Shown here piece after piece: positions 37,201 through 42,142 of a stretch of 64,000 nucleotides of DNA (position 1 is its first letter; the number at the start of each line of letters is the position of its first letter). The translations under genes and the position numbers were made by a program. A model generated the notes under the pieces. That model did not search any database, was not told the DNA's origin, and saw only the letters and a program-made list of their open reading frames with translations. The stretch covers positions 310,001-374,000 of the forward strand of contig CAWUHX010000214.1 in the NCBI GenBank assembly GCA_963922205.1, written 5' to 3'. The DNA is from Romanomermis culicivorax. Its lineage: Eukaryota > Nematoda > Enoplea > Mermithida > Mermithidae.

Positions 37201-40200
37201 ACAGAAAACTATCCTGAGTGTAAACAAACGTATTGTACGAAACATTTACATCAAAGTTTACCGCCTTAGCTGTCTGGGGATATACAGGGGATGTAGAAAG
37301 TATAGCCGACGATCCAAATTTGTATAATGTGTGGGGCAATACAGGAGGCTCACTTTCCAAGAACGCCTGCCTGATTGTTATCAATTTAAATTTTGAAATT
37401 TTATGATTGACCAAAACAAACAACTCCTGAAGGCTGGTACAGAGGATTCCTCCAATTAGTTGGCGCCGAGCACCCTTCAATCTGAAATTTCATTCAGGCA
37501 TTACAAAGTGACTAAAGCATCAACCAAATGAAAATTGAACGGTATTTCGCTGGTCAGTATACATTGAATTTCCAATATTCGAAAGCCCGTCACCAAAAAG
37601 ACCACGGAAATACCTTTATTTTACACGCAGGTAACTTTTGTGTAAAGTGACCACATCCATTGAATTCCCCGCGGTCGAAAACTCCTTCCACCAAAAATCA
37701 CGAAAATACGCCTGTTTACACCCCGGATAATTTTTTTGAGTATAGTGACCACATCCTTTGAATTCCCAATAGTCGAAAACCCCTTCCTCTGTGTTCAGGG
37801 ACCATAAGTTGGGGATATTTTGTTGGATATTTTTTTAGAGACGTTTTATTGGAGACAATTTGCACGGGAACATTTTGTTTGGGAACATTTTCTTCGGAGA
37901 TCATTTTTTAGGGATATTTTGTTGGAGACATTTTGCTGGAGATATTTTGTGGGAGACATTTTGTTGGGAATATTTTGTATGGAGACATTTTGTGTTGGGA
38001 TATTTTGTTGGAGACATTTTGTCGCGACACCCTTCATTGCTGTTCCCAGATCAGTTGATTTCTCAGTTGCATACCTGTACTTGGGGGGGTTGGGGGGGGA
38101 CCCCCCCCCCCAACTTGGCCAACCCAGTACCCAAAATCATTTACCCCCCCCCCCCCAGTTGGGAAAAAATTAAAAAAATTTGCCAAAAAGTGTATGTTTT
38201 TTGGCCTTTTTTGGGAAAAATTTCGACTTTTTTCTAACCCCTCCCCCCAAAATTTCGGATTTACCCCCCCCCCCCAACTGGTCGGAGGTCTTACAGGTAT
38301 GCTCAGTTGACTGCCAAAATTAGTTGCTAGTTTCTTAAATTTGCCGGTGGGTGTTACTGTTTCCATGATTAGGTTGTTTTTTCCCAAATCGGCTGGTTCT
38401 TAATAGATTGATTGGTTAGTTGACTCCCTGATTGGTTGGTTGGTTGTTTGTCAAGTTTGTTGGTTGGTTGGTCGGCTCTCAAATCGGCTTGTTCTACCCA
38501 AATTTTATTTGTGGTTGATCCACATTTCCTGGTTTATTGTTTCCCAATTTCGTTAGTTGCTTCACAGACCAGTTGGTTATTTGATTGACTCCCAGATTGA
38601 TTGGTTGTTTTATAAATTGAATGATCGCTTCCAGACATGCCCGGCACGGCAGTAGGGTGGAGGATGAGTGAGCCAAAAATACAATGTTCATCATGTATAG
38701 TATGTATAAAAATAATTGAAAAAATCTATCTTCAAAAGAGTTCAGGGGATGTTTGACAACTTGTTTTCGGGCCAGGAATTGTCCAGGCTCTCAGGTAGAA
38801 GGGTTCACACATATGTACTTGTGTGATTCACGGAATCCACTTGATTTTTTCGTCTAAACTTGAAGAACGAATGTGAAACTTGAAAAACATGTTTGAAGTT
38901 CCATATGACTTCAAATCAAGTTTTGCATCACGATGCAAAAATGAAGTTATAATCGTACGCGCAATCACAAATTGTCATTGTACTGGCAACAGAAATGCTT
39001 CTTTTTTTAGCACGGTGCTAATGAAGTTGGGCCTGTGCTAATGAAAATTTTAGTCGTGCTAAAAAAAGTAACACGAGTGGGACTCGTGCTAAAAAAGAAA
39101 ACCATGACTTGCGACCACTTTTTTGAAAACTACTTTATCCAGTTCCTACAGTTTTTAAGTTTTTTATAAATATCTTCGATTTAAAAAACTTTTTTATATA
39201 AATTTTTCCTTTTTCCACGCTTTGCCTTGGGGCAATACTGCTTTTTTACGACAGTTGCCATTGTATGTTGAACGCAGTTTCTCACGCTTCTTTCTTGTCT
39301 AAAATCTTTTTAGTGAATTTAGAAGAACAAATTTTGAGGATGAAAAATGAATCGTAAAAGCTGTATTTCTGACTCAAAAACTTCACTTGAAAAAGTGCGT
39401 TAATTTTTCAATGAATTTTTCGTTGATGAGGAAGTATTTTTATGAATATACGCAAAACTTTGAAGTTTATTTTTCTGATAGCTTACTATTTAAATTGTCC
39501 TGAACATTTTTAACCGTTTATTCTACGGATGTTCCATGTACCAGTGCTGGCGCCGGTGCCATGACAACAGTCAGTGCTACCAGTTTTGGTACAGATACTT
39601 GAATTTTGATGAAATGTAATTCAATAGCTCCAAAAAAGCCTTGTTTTCTAAAACTGGAACAACTAGAATAGGCTGTTGATCGAAACACGTGAACAGCGCC
39701 ATTTTTCGAATTAAAACCTGTGAACTATCACGGTCGATGTCCCATGTTTCTACGAAAGTATCTTCTAAGGTCATTCGATTGGTGTTGTTTCTACTTTTTC
39801 CCTGCTTGAACCTCTATTTTGACTTTTTGTGCTGCTTTTTGTTCGGCTAAATATTTCACGCTACTCGCTGGATAGCTTGCCCTTGAAGCCGCTGCGCCTA
39901 AAGGTCACCACATAGCATAATTTCTTAGTGCAATAGTTGCTTATTGCTTTTGTTTCATCATCAATCGTCAAAATAGTCAAAAAGTTCCAGAAAACAGCAG
40001 CATGACCAGAAGTAGTCACTGTCCAGACTTGATGATTAAACTAACTTATTGTCATCTGCAAAGAACGAAATACCTAGTAAATATTGTATACCAAACTCAT
40101 TCATAAAGTAAAATTGATGACAAATATAAAAGGACACACAATAATAGGTAAAAATAGCACGTTAGGTTGGCACCGGGACATTATACATGCTCATAGGGAG

Positions 40201-42142
40201 GGGCAGGGAGGTTGGGGGCCATGGCTCTCCACGAAATGTTCATGTGTAAAACCCTTAGTTTTTTTCTTCAAGAAAGAGTCAAATCAGAAATGCCAATTGG
40301 GTGAAAAAATGTATAGCTTCCTAGCTTTCCCGGTTTTTTGATCAAAATTGTTCATTTTAGTTTTAAAAATGACATTTTTTGTGTTTTAGCTGGATAGTGG
40401 GGTGGTTTGGACACCTGTCCTGATGTTCTTTGACACCTGAAATGTTGGCCCACGCTAAAAGTTCACGCATACCAGGCATACATGCACTTAGGGGATAGGG
40501 GTGTAAACCCCCCCCTAGACCCTGGCCACCCCCCTTGCCGAAAAAATCGTCAAACACCCCCTCCCCTGAACTTTTTCCAAGACAGCTTTTTTTGATAGTT
40601 TTTGTGCACATTTTGTATGAAAAACAGGCTTGCAGAACTTTTTTTGTTTTTTCTGTTCACCCACCCCCCCCCCCGACCCCCTGGAATAAAGTCCATGGAC
40701 CCTCCCCCCTGGAAAATTCTTGCCGTGCATGTCTGATACTAGGGTACGTGATCATCCCACGTTAGGGATGAGGATCAAACCCCGAGTTACATGTATGTTT
40801 TTCCGTTATTATATATATCAAAAAGCAGTGCAGGGCAATAGTAGAATTTCTTGTTGGTTGCAGAATCCAAATTTTTGATTAGCTGCATGAATTTCGAATT
40901 TTATTTGCCCGCTTTCATCTCAAAATTGATACTATATTTACTGTTTTCTGCAAATTTATGCAAAATGGTTGATTTCTAGCTGGTGTATTCGGTTTTTTAG
41001 CTGGTTCTCTGCATGGTTTAAAAACATCACCACATTGTCCAAGTACAATAAAAGGTCAATTACTGTTTCAAAGTCAGGAAATTTTTCTCAAAATAACAGG
41101 AAAAACTTTAAAAAGTCAAAGAATTTTGGTTCGTTTTTCTAAAGGCACATTTGATATATTCGGAATTTTCGGATCATATAATGTAATGATGGAGGGTGCC
41201 GTTGGAATCCGAACCACCCATAACTCGTCGGCCAAACAGTGGCCCCAAAATTTGTCAATCGCATGGCCGAAATGTGCTAGCCATAGAAATGCCATCATTT
41301 TGAATGAAAAAAAACTAAAAAATATGAAATTTATGACAGATTAAAATCATTTTTGAACAAAAATGTTAATTTTTTGATGCCTCCTGAAGGCAAGAACTAA
41401 TACTACTTTTTGTAATATTTTTCGAACTTTTCTCGCAAGAAATCGAAATCTTTCCCTTCATTGACCGACCCTCCCCCCCTTAAATTTTGAGTAAGCGATG
41501 ACGCCACCAATAAAAAGGTCGCCTGACTTTCTCCAGACCTCGGAGCTGCATAAAATGTGTTTCAGATTCACTTGCCAGTTCATCGAAAAGGCGCCGCACA
41601 ACGAAAGCGCGTGGAACTATCTGGCTGGGTGTAGTATACGTCATTTTTTGCAATATAATTGTTGTTCTCATCTGCTACTATTTTTTAGACTTACTGAGAA
41701 GTGTAACGATGTCCAGAAGCGCAAAATTTGGGCATTTTGTGAAGAATTGTACCTAAAGAAGTGTAGGGCGAGTCATCTCTTATCATTCATGTTATTTGGC
41801 ATTGAACAAATGATCGCTGCATCAAATCATCATGGCACAGCGGCGTTGAAAATGCGCGCCAAAGAAGTAAAAAACAATATCCCTTGTGCCTTTATACTTT
41901 TACGAAACTCTGGTGAATATTACTGTAGGGAGGTAATCTTTTCAGCAAATTGTCAAAATTTCGCTAACGATCAGGAAATTTCACTGACAAAAATGATTTA
42001 CCAGCTCCGTGTGCACAGTTTCTTTTCAAGCTCTAAGCGATTGTATACGATCATTTTTCCAATTTAGCTATTGCGTGAATTGCGAGAAATCGATCCCGTC
42101 AGACGGAATTATTGGGAATTCTTAGACGCCAGATTTTTCTAA
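7262..42142 (+). CDS. FNTA: protein farnesyltransferase / geranylgeranyltransferase I alpha subunit, 8 exons
   Basis: Exons 7262-7376, 7437-7551, 7604-7708, 9231-9341, 11338-11499, 41566-41628, 41689-41866 and 42068-42142 join in phase to 924 nt, a 307-residue protein ending in TAA. It carries the PPTA-type alpha-alpha repeats of the family: [35 protein letters not shown] and [11 protein letters not shown]. The C-terminal RRNYWEF block matches the end of known FNTA proteins. Family role: the alpha subunit pairs with FNTB or PGGT1B in the cytosol and helps bind the isoprenoid diphosphate during CaaX-protein prenylation. The length is near fungal RAM2 and shorter than mammalian FNTA, which has an N-terminal extension. 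All junctions use GT-AG. The exon 5 to 6 junction, across 30,066 bp, is contiguous in the family alignment, so no coding sequence is missing. The gene looks functional. Confidence 0.93.
8477..8657. mobile_element. short MITE in FNTA intron 3, TSD AGTATCAT
   Basis: Ends CGGGCCTGTAG and CTACAGGCCTG are inverted. A perfect 8-bp duplication AGTATCAT flanks it (8469-8476, 8658-8665). 181 bp, internal GGGGGGCCATGGCCCCCC palindrome near the left end. A degraded relative lies at about 40196-40340. Confidence 0.85.
9560..9811. mobile_element. MITE, CATACATGCAC family, copy 1
   Basis: 252 bp, ends CATACATGCAC and GTGCATGTCTG. Flanks GGAGTAAG / TGAGTGAG agree at 6 of 8. The interior is shared with copies at 11674-11912 and 40477-40735. 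It lies in FNTA intron 4. Confidence 0.75.
10125..11170. mobile_element. non-autonomous hAT-like element, TSD GGTGCACT
   Basis: 1,046 bp, ends CAGGGTTTTTTCCGCAC and GTGCGGAAAAAAACCCTG. A perfect 8-bp duplication GGTGCACT lies at 10117-10124 and 11171-11178. The subterminal regions repeat TTTCCGCAC / GTGCGGAAA several times on both sides, like transposase-binding sites. No transposase. A half copy of the same family lies at 13563-13685. Confidence 0.9.
11674..11912. mobile_element. MITE, CATACATGCAC family, copy 2 (diverged)
   Basis: Interior is clearly homologous to 9560-9811 (GAGACCCAGG...AAATTCTTGC order). The ends are mutated (CATACAGAAAG). Flanks GCCAGCAC / TCCAACAC agree at 6 of 8. Sits near the start of the giant FNTA intron 5. 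Confidence 0.7.
12162..13136. mobile_element. hAT-like MITE, CAGGGCCGTGCGC family, TSD GGTACTCC
   Basis: Ends CAGGGCCGTGCGCAGGATTT and CTTGCGCACGGCCATG; perfect duplication GGTACTCC at 12154-12161 and 13137-13144. Most of the interior (about 12260-13085) is missing from the 132-bp relative at 14368-14499 and is related, inverted, to 57174-57860, so this copy probably hosts a second element. The interior holds three copies of a CCGGCGC..GCGCCGG hairpin. Confidence 0.85.
13563..13685. mobile_element. truncated copy of the CAGGGTTTTTTCCGCAC element
   Basis: Begins with the exact end seen at 10125 and continues with degenerate TTCCG/CGGAA subterminal repeats, but has no matching right end. From here to about 14180 I recognise no gene; the DNA is AT-rich with a small GC-rich patch near 13885-13905. 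Confidence 0.65.
14188..14718. mobile_element. non-autonomous hAT element, CAGTGTTTTTTTTGCAC ends
   Basis: Ends CAGTGTTTTTTTTGCAC and AAAAAAAACACTG. Flanking ACGGCGGC / ACAGCGGC (7 of 8) at 14180-14187 and 14719-14726. Multiple TTTTGCAC / GTGCAAAA subterminal motifs. The CAGTGTTTTTTTT end resembles those of the two autonomous hATs at 17.7 and 19.5 kb. It contains a smaller MITE at 14368-14499. Confidence 0.85.
14368..14499. mobile_element. short MITE, CAGGGCCGTGCGC family, TSD ATTAAAGC
   Basis: 132 bp, ends CAGGGCCGTGCGC and GTGCACGGCCCTG, perfect 8-bp duplication ATTAAAGC at 14360-14367 and 14500-14507. It is the unfilled relative of 12162-13136. Confidence 0.9.
15354..16017 (+). repeat. 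Polinton left terminal inverted repeat
   Basis: 664 bp; matches the complement of 36340-37016. Begins AGTAGTATAGAGG with a G run, contains a second G run near 15681 and a GCCGCC-rich patch at about 15760-15780, and ends at CCCACAA. Confidence 0.93.
16018..16402. repeat. subterminal region with three copies of a 27-bp repeat
   Basis: The core CCGTCATTGGCTCCTCACCA (plus TGCACCT) starts at 16094, 16160 and 16218 (spacing 66 and 58 bp), with one or two changes in the third copy. It lies between the left TIR and the 3' end of polB. No gene seen. Confidence 0.75.
19549..23177. mobile_element. hAT transposon 2, nested in hAT 1, TSD CTTCTAGC
   Basis: 3,629 bp with ends CAGTGTTTTTTTTTTTAGCG and GACGCTAAAAAAAAACACTG and a perfect 8-bp duplication CTTCTAGC (19541-19548, 23178-23185). 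Subterminal CTAATGAAAATTTT / CATTAGC repeats occur at both ends. AT-rich non-coding DNA fills about 22560-23060 (5' side of the transposase gene). A tiny relative with AGCACGGTGCTAATGAA sits at 39002-39097. Confidence 0.95.
19917..22458 (-). CDS. hAT 2 transposase, nearly intact
   Basis: Multi-exon transposase related to that of hAT 1. N-terminal acidic region; TTF zinc finger split by an intron ([16 protein letters not shown], about 22100); HLDESTDI (about 21670), [10 protein letters not shown] (about 21475), [15 protein letters not shown] (about 21385). Then exons with WLSRYGVV (about 21195), [13 protein letters not shown] (about 20950), [26 protein letters not shown] (20230-20135, hAT dimerisation segment) and a last exon ending in TAG 19917-19919. 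Introns have GT-AG borders. The ATG at 22458 is followed at codon 3 by TAG (22450-22452), but an in-frame ATG at 22443 avoids it. No other break was found by eye. This is the youngest insertion in the nest. Confidence 0.87.
27492..28101. promoter_or_regulatory. divergent intergenic region between polB and the + strand genes
   Basis: AT-rich, no gene recognised. It separates minus-strand polB from the plus-strand gene series. On minus, TATAAAAGC occurs at 27592-27599, about 100 bp upstream of the polB ATG; on plus a TATAAAAGTATTTC occurs at about 27851. Neither has the close spacing of the plus-strand boxes, suggesting that polB is controlled differently. Confidence 0.4.
28102..28112 (+). promoter_or_regulatory. 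TATAAAAGTTG box of membrane-protein gene
   Basis: Exact TATAAAAGTTG, 38 bp before the ATG at 28140. Confidence 0.75.
28140..28355 (+). CDS. small single-pass membrane protein of the Polinton
   Basis: 71 residues, intact. Residues about 25-45 are hydrophobic ([20 protein letters not shown]), followed by a basic stretch and a polar tail, so one transmembrane helix is likely. No family recognised. It has its own TATAAAAGTTG box and its stop codon TAA (28353-28355) lies inside the TATAAATAAAAG box of the integrase gene. Its place next to the integrase and its size recall small membrane proteins in other large Polintons, but the function is unknown. Confidence 0.6.
   Translation: MDANHTIEHFLACLERHNGKTVFTEIWYCVAFLAVLTILTLLKLLREYLENLFSKKPGTSTKSVRFNTADV
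28351..28362 (+). promoter_or_regulatory. TATAAATAAAAG box of integrase gene, overlapping upstream stop codon
   Basis: Variant of the element's box, 37 bp before the ATG at 28388; contains the TAA of the membrane-protein gene. Confidence 0.65.
28388..29431 (+). pseudogene. int: Polinton integrase with chromodomain
   Basis: Retroviral-type DDE integrase that inserts the element and produces the 6-bp duplication. Catalytic residues are visible as D in QMDLADL (about 28610), D in QTDAGTEF (about 28790) and E in [13 protein letters not shown] (about 28895). The C-terminus carries a chromodomain ([20 protein letters not shown], about 29325-29385, then NNWV), as in other Polinton integrases. Breaks: TAG at 28601-28603, a one-base frame change near 28711, TGA at about 28768 and TAA at about 29080. 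The copy cannot make a full product by simple translation. The N-terminal zinc-binding region (H and C residues around 28440-28560) is only partly recognisable. Confidence 0.93.
29543..29818 (+). CDS. Polinton zinc-ribbon-like protein, unknown function
   Basis: 91 residues, intact. Two CxxC pairs (CYFC near residue 30, CPKC near residue 58) suggest a treble-clef or zinc-ribbon fold. The rest is polar and basic at the C-terminus. I recognise no family. A weak box, TCTAAAAGTTTTTA at about 29464, lies farther upstream than in the other genes. Small zinc proteins are often regulators in viruses, but that is only a guess here. Confidence 0.55.
   Translation: MESKKVKAPIELCARNLPRAMYPLMIELCYFCQKNSSEWECFQLSQGKTFSTIEMCPKCLEYNKALQEAGTAVLKKQLADRQALIFKPTVN
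29931..30262 (+). pseudogene. small Polinton ORF with one stop, unknown function
   Basis: Opens at ATG 29931, 73 bp after a TATATAAGTTG-like box (about 29858). It reads 66 codons to a TAG at 30129-30131 and then stays open in the same frame to a TAA at about 30262, total about 110 codons. The continuing frame ([12 protein letters not shown]..., LSPEAMQKY) looks coding, so the TAG is probably a decay mutation. No family recognised. Confidence 0.5.
30375..30385 (+). promoter_or_regulatory. TATAAAAGTTG box of ATPase gene
   Basis: Exact match 33 bp before the ATG at 30408; a second TATAAAAG follows at about 30391. Confidence 0.75.
30408..31031 (+). CDS. atp: Polinton genome-packaging ATPase (FtsK/HerA type)
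   Basis: 207 residues, uninterrupted. Walker A is [10 protein letters not shown] at residues about 15-24. A Walker-B-like strand, [11 protein letters not shown] (residues about 83-93), follows, then [25 protein letters not shown], the helicase-like arm region typical of Polinton and adenovirus-like packaging ATPases. Role in the family: ATP-driven movement of element DNA into the capsid. The Walker B strand reads L-A-D where most relatives I know have an acidic pair, so activity could be affected. The stop TAA (31029-31031) lies inside the next gene's TATAAAAGTTG box. Confidence 0.9.
   Translation: MAVKSNHPFTCIVAGPTKAGKTTFVKNSILNVKYLIEPVPEHIHWFFSEKQPVYNDLPGRVNFYQGLPDMNLIRKPSPVSQLVILADLMQEMAKNKHLDILSTGGCHHMNVSVIHIVQNVFFEGLRTFRINADYLVLMKHPADRLQVKTLARQLFPDKVKYFLESFEDATFKPYSYIIIDLSQTTPDKLRLRADIFSKFSTIYVSKV
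31027..31037 (+). promoter_or_regulatory. TATAAAAGTTG box overlapping the ATPase stop codon
   Basis: Exact match, 36 bp before ATG 31063. Bases 31029-31031 are also the ATPase stop codon. Confidence 0.75.
31063..31407 (+). pseudogene. small Polinton virion-type protein with hydrophobic KGGFLP tail
   Basis: About 115 codons with in-frame TGA at 31303-31305 and 31321-31323. The first 80 residues are basic with conserved-looking blocks ([24 protein letters not shown]). After the two stops the frame stays open with [20 protein letters not shown], a glycine-rich hydrophobic segment similar to short proteins I know from other Polintons and adinto-like elements. Membrane activity or capsid packing are possible roles (inference). 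The stop overlaps the next gene's ATG (ATGA at 31404-31407). Confidence 0.6.
31404..32551 (+). pseudogene. Polinton protein of unknown function, interrupted by a MITE
   Basis: The frame opens at ATG 31404 and runs about 190 codons to the MITE (31980-32414). It includes [22 protein letters not shown] and, later, [19 protein letters not shown], a block I recognise from many Polintons without a known function. After the MITE a second open stretch (about 32433-32551) ends in [11 protein letters not shown] and TAA; that TAA lies inside the next gene's TATA box. The match of this tail with other elements, and the target duplication around the MITE, show that the gene was once continuous. A stop or frame change near 32440 adds further damage. 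Confidence 0.65.
31980..32414. mobile_element. MITE, CATACATGTAAT family, TSD ATGTGCCT, in a Polinton gene
   Basis: 435 bp, ends CATACATGTAAT and ATTACATGTATG, perfect 8-bp duplication ATGTGCCT (31972-31979, 32415-32422). The same family is at 13275-14779 and 41175-41559. Runs of G at the left and C at the right, and internal TTTGAACAAAAA / TTTTTTCATGAAAA strings. Confidence 0.92.
32547..32557 (+). promoter_or_regulatory. TATAAAAGTTG box overlapping upstream stop codon
   Basis: Exact match, 40 bp before ATG 32587; contains the TAA (32549-32551) of the preceding gene. Confidence 0.75.
32587..33003 (+). CDS. Polinton minor virion / core-like protein
   Basis: 138 residues, intact. I chose ATG 32587 because it lies 40 bp after the box at 32547; the ATG at 32527 would precede the promoter. 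Contains [21 protein letters not shown] (residues about 39-60), an amphipathic glycine-hydrophobic segment, then a region with GKQALSTG, and a basic C-terminus with KKKRRK. Glycine-rich amphipathic plus basic tail recalls adenovirus membrane-lytic or core proteins; Polinton relatives have the same architecture. Its last 14 nt overlap the capsid gene in another frame. Function is inferred only. Confidence 0.65.
   Translation: MRQYFNPEDYATWLQYYNEQAEQTGYGFKGFKGTPYQRGGGLGSFFRLLFRMAIPVIKSAAGHIGKQALSTGAHIDLAEGPSIQESLEEHGRAALSKLAHSGGDALQTGRGLGTRPKGIKVEKNNIFSKKKRRKHGSN
32940..32950 (+). promoter_or_regulatory. TATAAAAGTTG box of capsid gene, inside the upstream coding region
   Basis: Exact match, 50 bp before ATG 32990. 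It lies within the coding sequence of the preceding gene, where it encodes part of GIKVEK. Confidence 0.7.
32990..34283 (+). pseudogene. mcp: Polinton major capsid protein (double jelly roll, hexon-like)
   Basis: About 430 codons. It starts MALIDTISS and contains the family's blocks [18 protein letters not shown] (about 33129-33160), the insertion-domain stretch with GFHTKNS (about 33370), [10 protein letters not shown] (about 33750), then [15 protein letters not shown] (about 33940-33985), [21 protein letters not shown] (about 34110-34175) and [17 protein letters not shown] near the C-terminus. This is the capsid shell protein of Polintons and relatives of adenovirus hexon. Breaks: TGA at 33077-33079, and a disturbed stretch from about 33790 to 33930 containing a stop at 33839-33841 and a frame change. 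The final TGA overlaps the ATG of the protease gene. Confidence 0.9.
34280..34774 (+). CDS. pro: Polinton cysteine protease (adenain / Ulp1 type)
   Basis: 164 residues, intact. The catalytic order is H in GSHWVAL (residue about 54), D in FFDSYG (residue about 71), then Q and C in [12 protein letters not shown] (residues about 108-119), as in adenovirus maturation protease and Ulp1-like peptidases. Family role: cleavage of capsid and core precursors. Translation could be coupled to the capsid gene through the ATGA overlap, as no TATA box lies close upstream. The stop TAA (34772-34774) is inside the TATAAAAGTT box of the next gene. Confidence 0.92.
   Translation: MNTSEIYILVNIDQALRQISNGAFPIDCLPPLDTVPAALVVNLDKQDEPGSHWVALFVDKKHACCFFDSYGLKPPQQLRNYTKTISTSYKCNTKCVQQYLTARCGQLCVYFLVWMVRGISMRDIAGSLEQGYADEFVTGFINSLFRTNTPIYDDVFLFEQLNRI
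34770..34779 (+). promoter_or_regulatory. TATAAAAGTT box overlapping the protease stop codon
   Basis: 38 bp before ATG 34808; the TAA at 34772-34774 is the protease stop. Confidence 0.72.
34808..35590 (+). pseudogene. Polinton minor capsid protein (penton, single jelly roll)
   Basis: About 260 codons, one in-frame TAG at 34961-34963 (codon 52). Starts [15 protein letters not shown], followed by [16 protein letters not shown], the N-terminal signature of Polinton penton-like proteins. The C-terminal part contains [15 protein letters not shown] and [15 protein letters not shown]. In the virion such proteins occupy the fivefold vertices. The frame is otherwise intact, so the break is recent or marginal. 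Confidence 0.82.
35593..36103 (+). pseudogene. TATA-box binding protein (TBP) homologue encoded by the Polinton
   Basis: About 170 codons forming both lobes of a TBP core. The start ([19 protein letters not shown], 35596-35655) matches the first strand and helix of TBP. After a one-base frame change at the A run near 35657-35663 the reading continues. Lobe 1 has [12 protein letters not shown] and [15 protein letters not shown]; the hinge has [11 protein letters not shown]; lobe 2 has ELFPALKY and [14 protein letters not shown]. The four Phe that kink DNA in cellular TBP appear as F (KFRSLI), Y (LLLY), F (ELFPAL) and F (ALIF). There is no N-terminal extension. It is the last gene, after the capsid genes, and has no typical box directly upstream (TATAAAATTTG at about 35527 is a weak candidate). 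The divergence and absence of introns make a recent host pseudogene unlikely. Confidence 0.9.
36104..36339 (+). other. possible short degraded ORF after the TBP gene
   Basis: One frame around 36150-36318 reads [16 protein letters not shown]..., with a basic tail ([12 protein letters not shown]) ending in TAA. It could be the 3' end of a small gene, but no start is clear and no family is recognised. Confidence 0.3.
36340..37016 (-). repeat. Polinton right terminal inverted repeat
   Basis: 677 bp, complement of 15354-16017. Differences are mainly the lengths of C runs. Confidence 0.93.
38070..38301. mobile_element. MITE, CATACCTGTA ends, TSD CTCAGTTG
   Basis: 232 bp, ends CATACCTGTACTTGG and CTTACAGGTATG, with G and C runs; perfect 8-bp duplication CTCAGTTG (38062-38069, 38302-38309). 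Confidence 0.88.
38304..38620. repeat. degenerate TTGGTTGATTG-type simple repeat
   Basis: Low-complexity run of TTGGTTGG, GATTGATTGG and TTAGTTG units with longer partial repeats (CCCAAATCGGCTGGTTC at about 38382 and CTCAAATCGGCTTGTTC at about 38478). No gene. Confidence 0.7.
38621..40195. other. intron 5 DNA, no gene recognised
   Basis: Mostly unique AT-rich sequence. At 39002-39097 an inverted pair TTTTTTTAGCACG / CGTGCTAAAAAAG with GCTAATGAA motifs is a remnant related to hAT 2. An open frame on minus at 39577-39774 (65 codons) has no recognised family. Confidence 0.4.
40196..40340. mobile_element. degraded relative of the MITE at 8477-8657
   Basis: Shares GGTTGGGGGCCATGGC and AAGAAAGAGTCAAATCAGAAATGCC-like interior (7 or more aligned blocks) with 8477-8657, but the ends are worn. 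Confidence 0.6.
40477..40735. mobile_element. MITE, CATACATGCAC family, copy 3
   Basis: 259 bp, ends CATACATGCAC and GTGCATGTCTG; flanks ATACCAGG / ATACTAGG agree at 7 of 8 (40469-40476, 40736-40743). Confidence 0.82.
41175..41559. mobile_element. MITE, CATACATGTAAT family, abutting the FNTA exon 6 acceptor
   Basis: 385 bp, diverged copy of the family at 31980-32414: left CATATAATGTAAT, right complement of CACATTTTATGCAGCTCC, with the family's GGAGCT and C-run blocks. The flanking 8-bp duplication is TTTCGGAT (41167-41174) and TTTCAGAT (41560-41567). The right copy contains the FNTA intron 5 AG acceptor and the first two bases of exon 6. Confidence 0.78.

Larger units (their letters stand above)
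14874..38025. mobile_element. foldback-like element, split by the Polinton
   Basis: Left arm 14874-15353 and right arm 37023-38025 are inverted copies. Outermost is GCGACAAAATGTCTCCAAC on the left and its complement ending at 38025. Next comes a run of short units around ACAAAATATCCCCA (about 14878-15065 and 37800-38025), then units of about 97 bp built on GGGAATTCAATGGATGC...ACTTTACACAAAA..TATCC. The 97-bp unit recurs as an array at 45141-45860. No transposase or clear target duplication was found, so class is unknown. The Polinton inserted inside one 97-bp unit. Confidence 0.7.
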
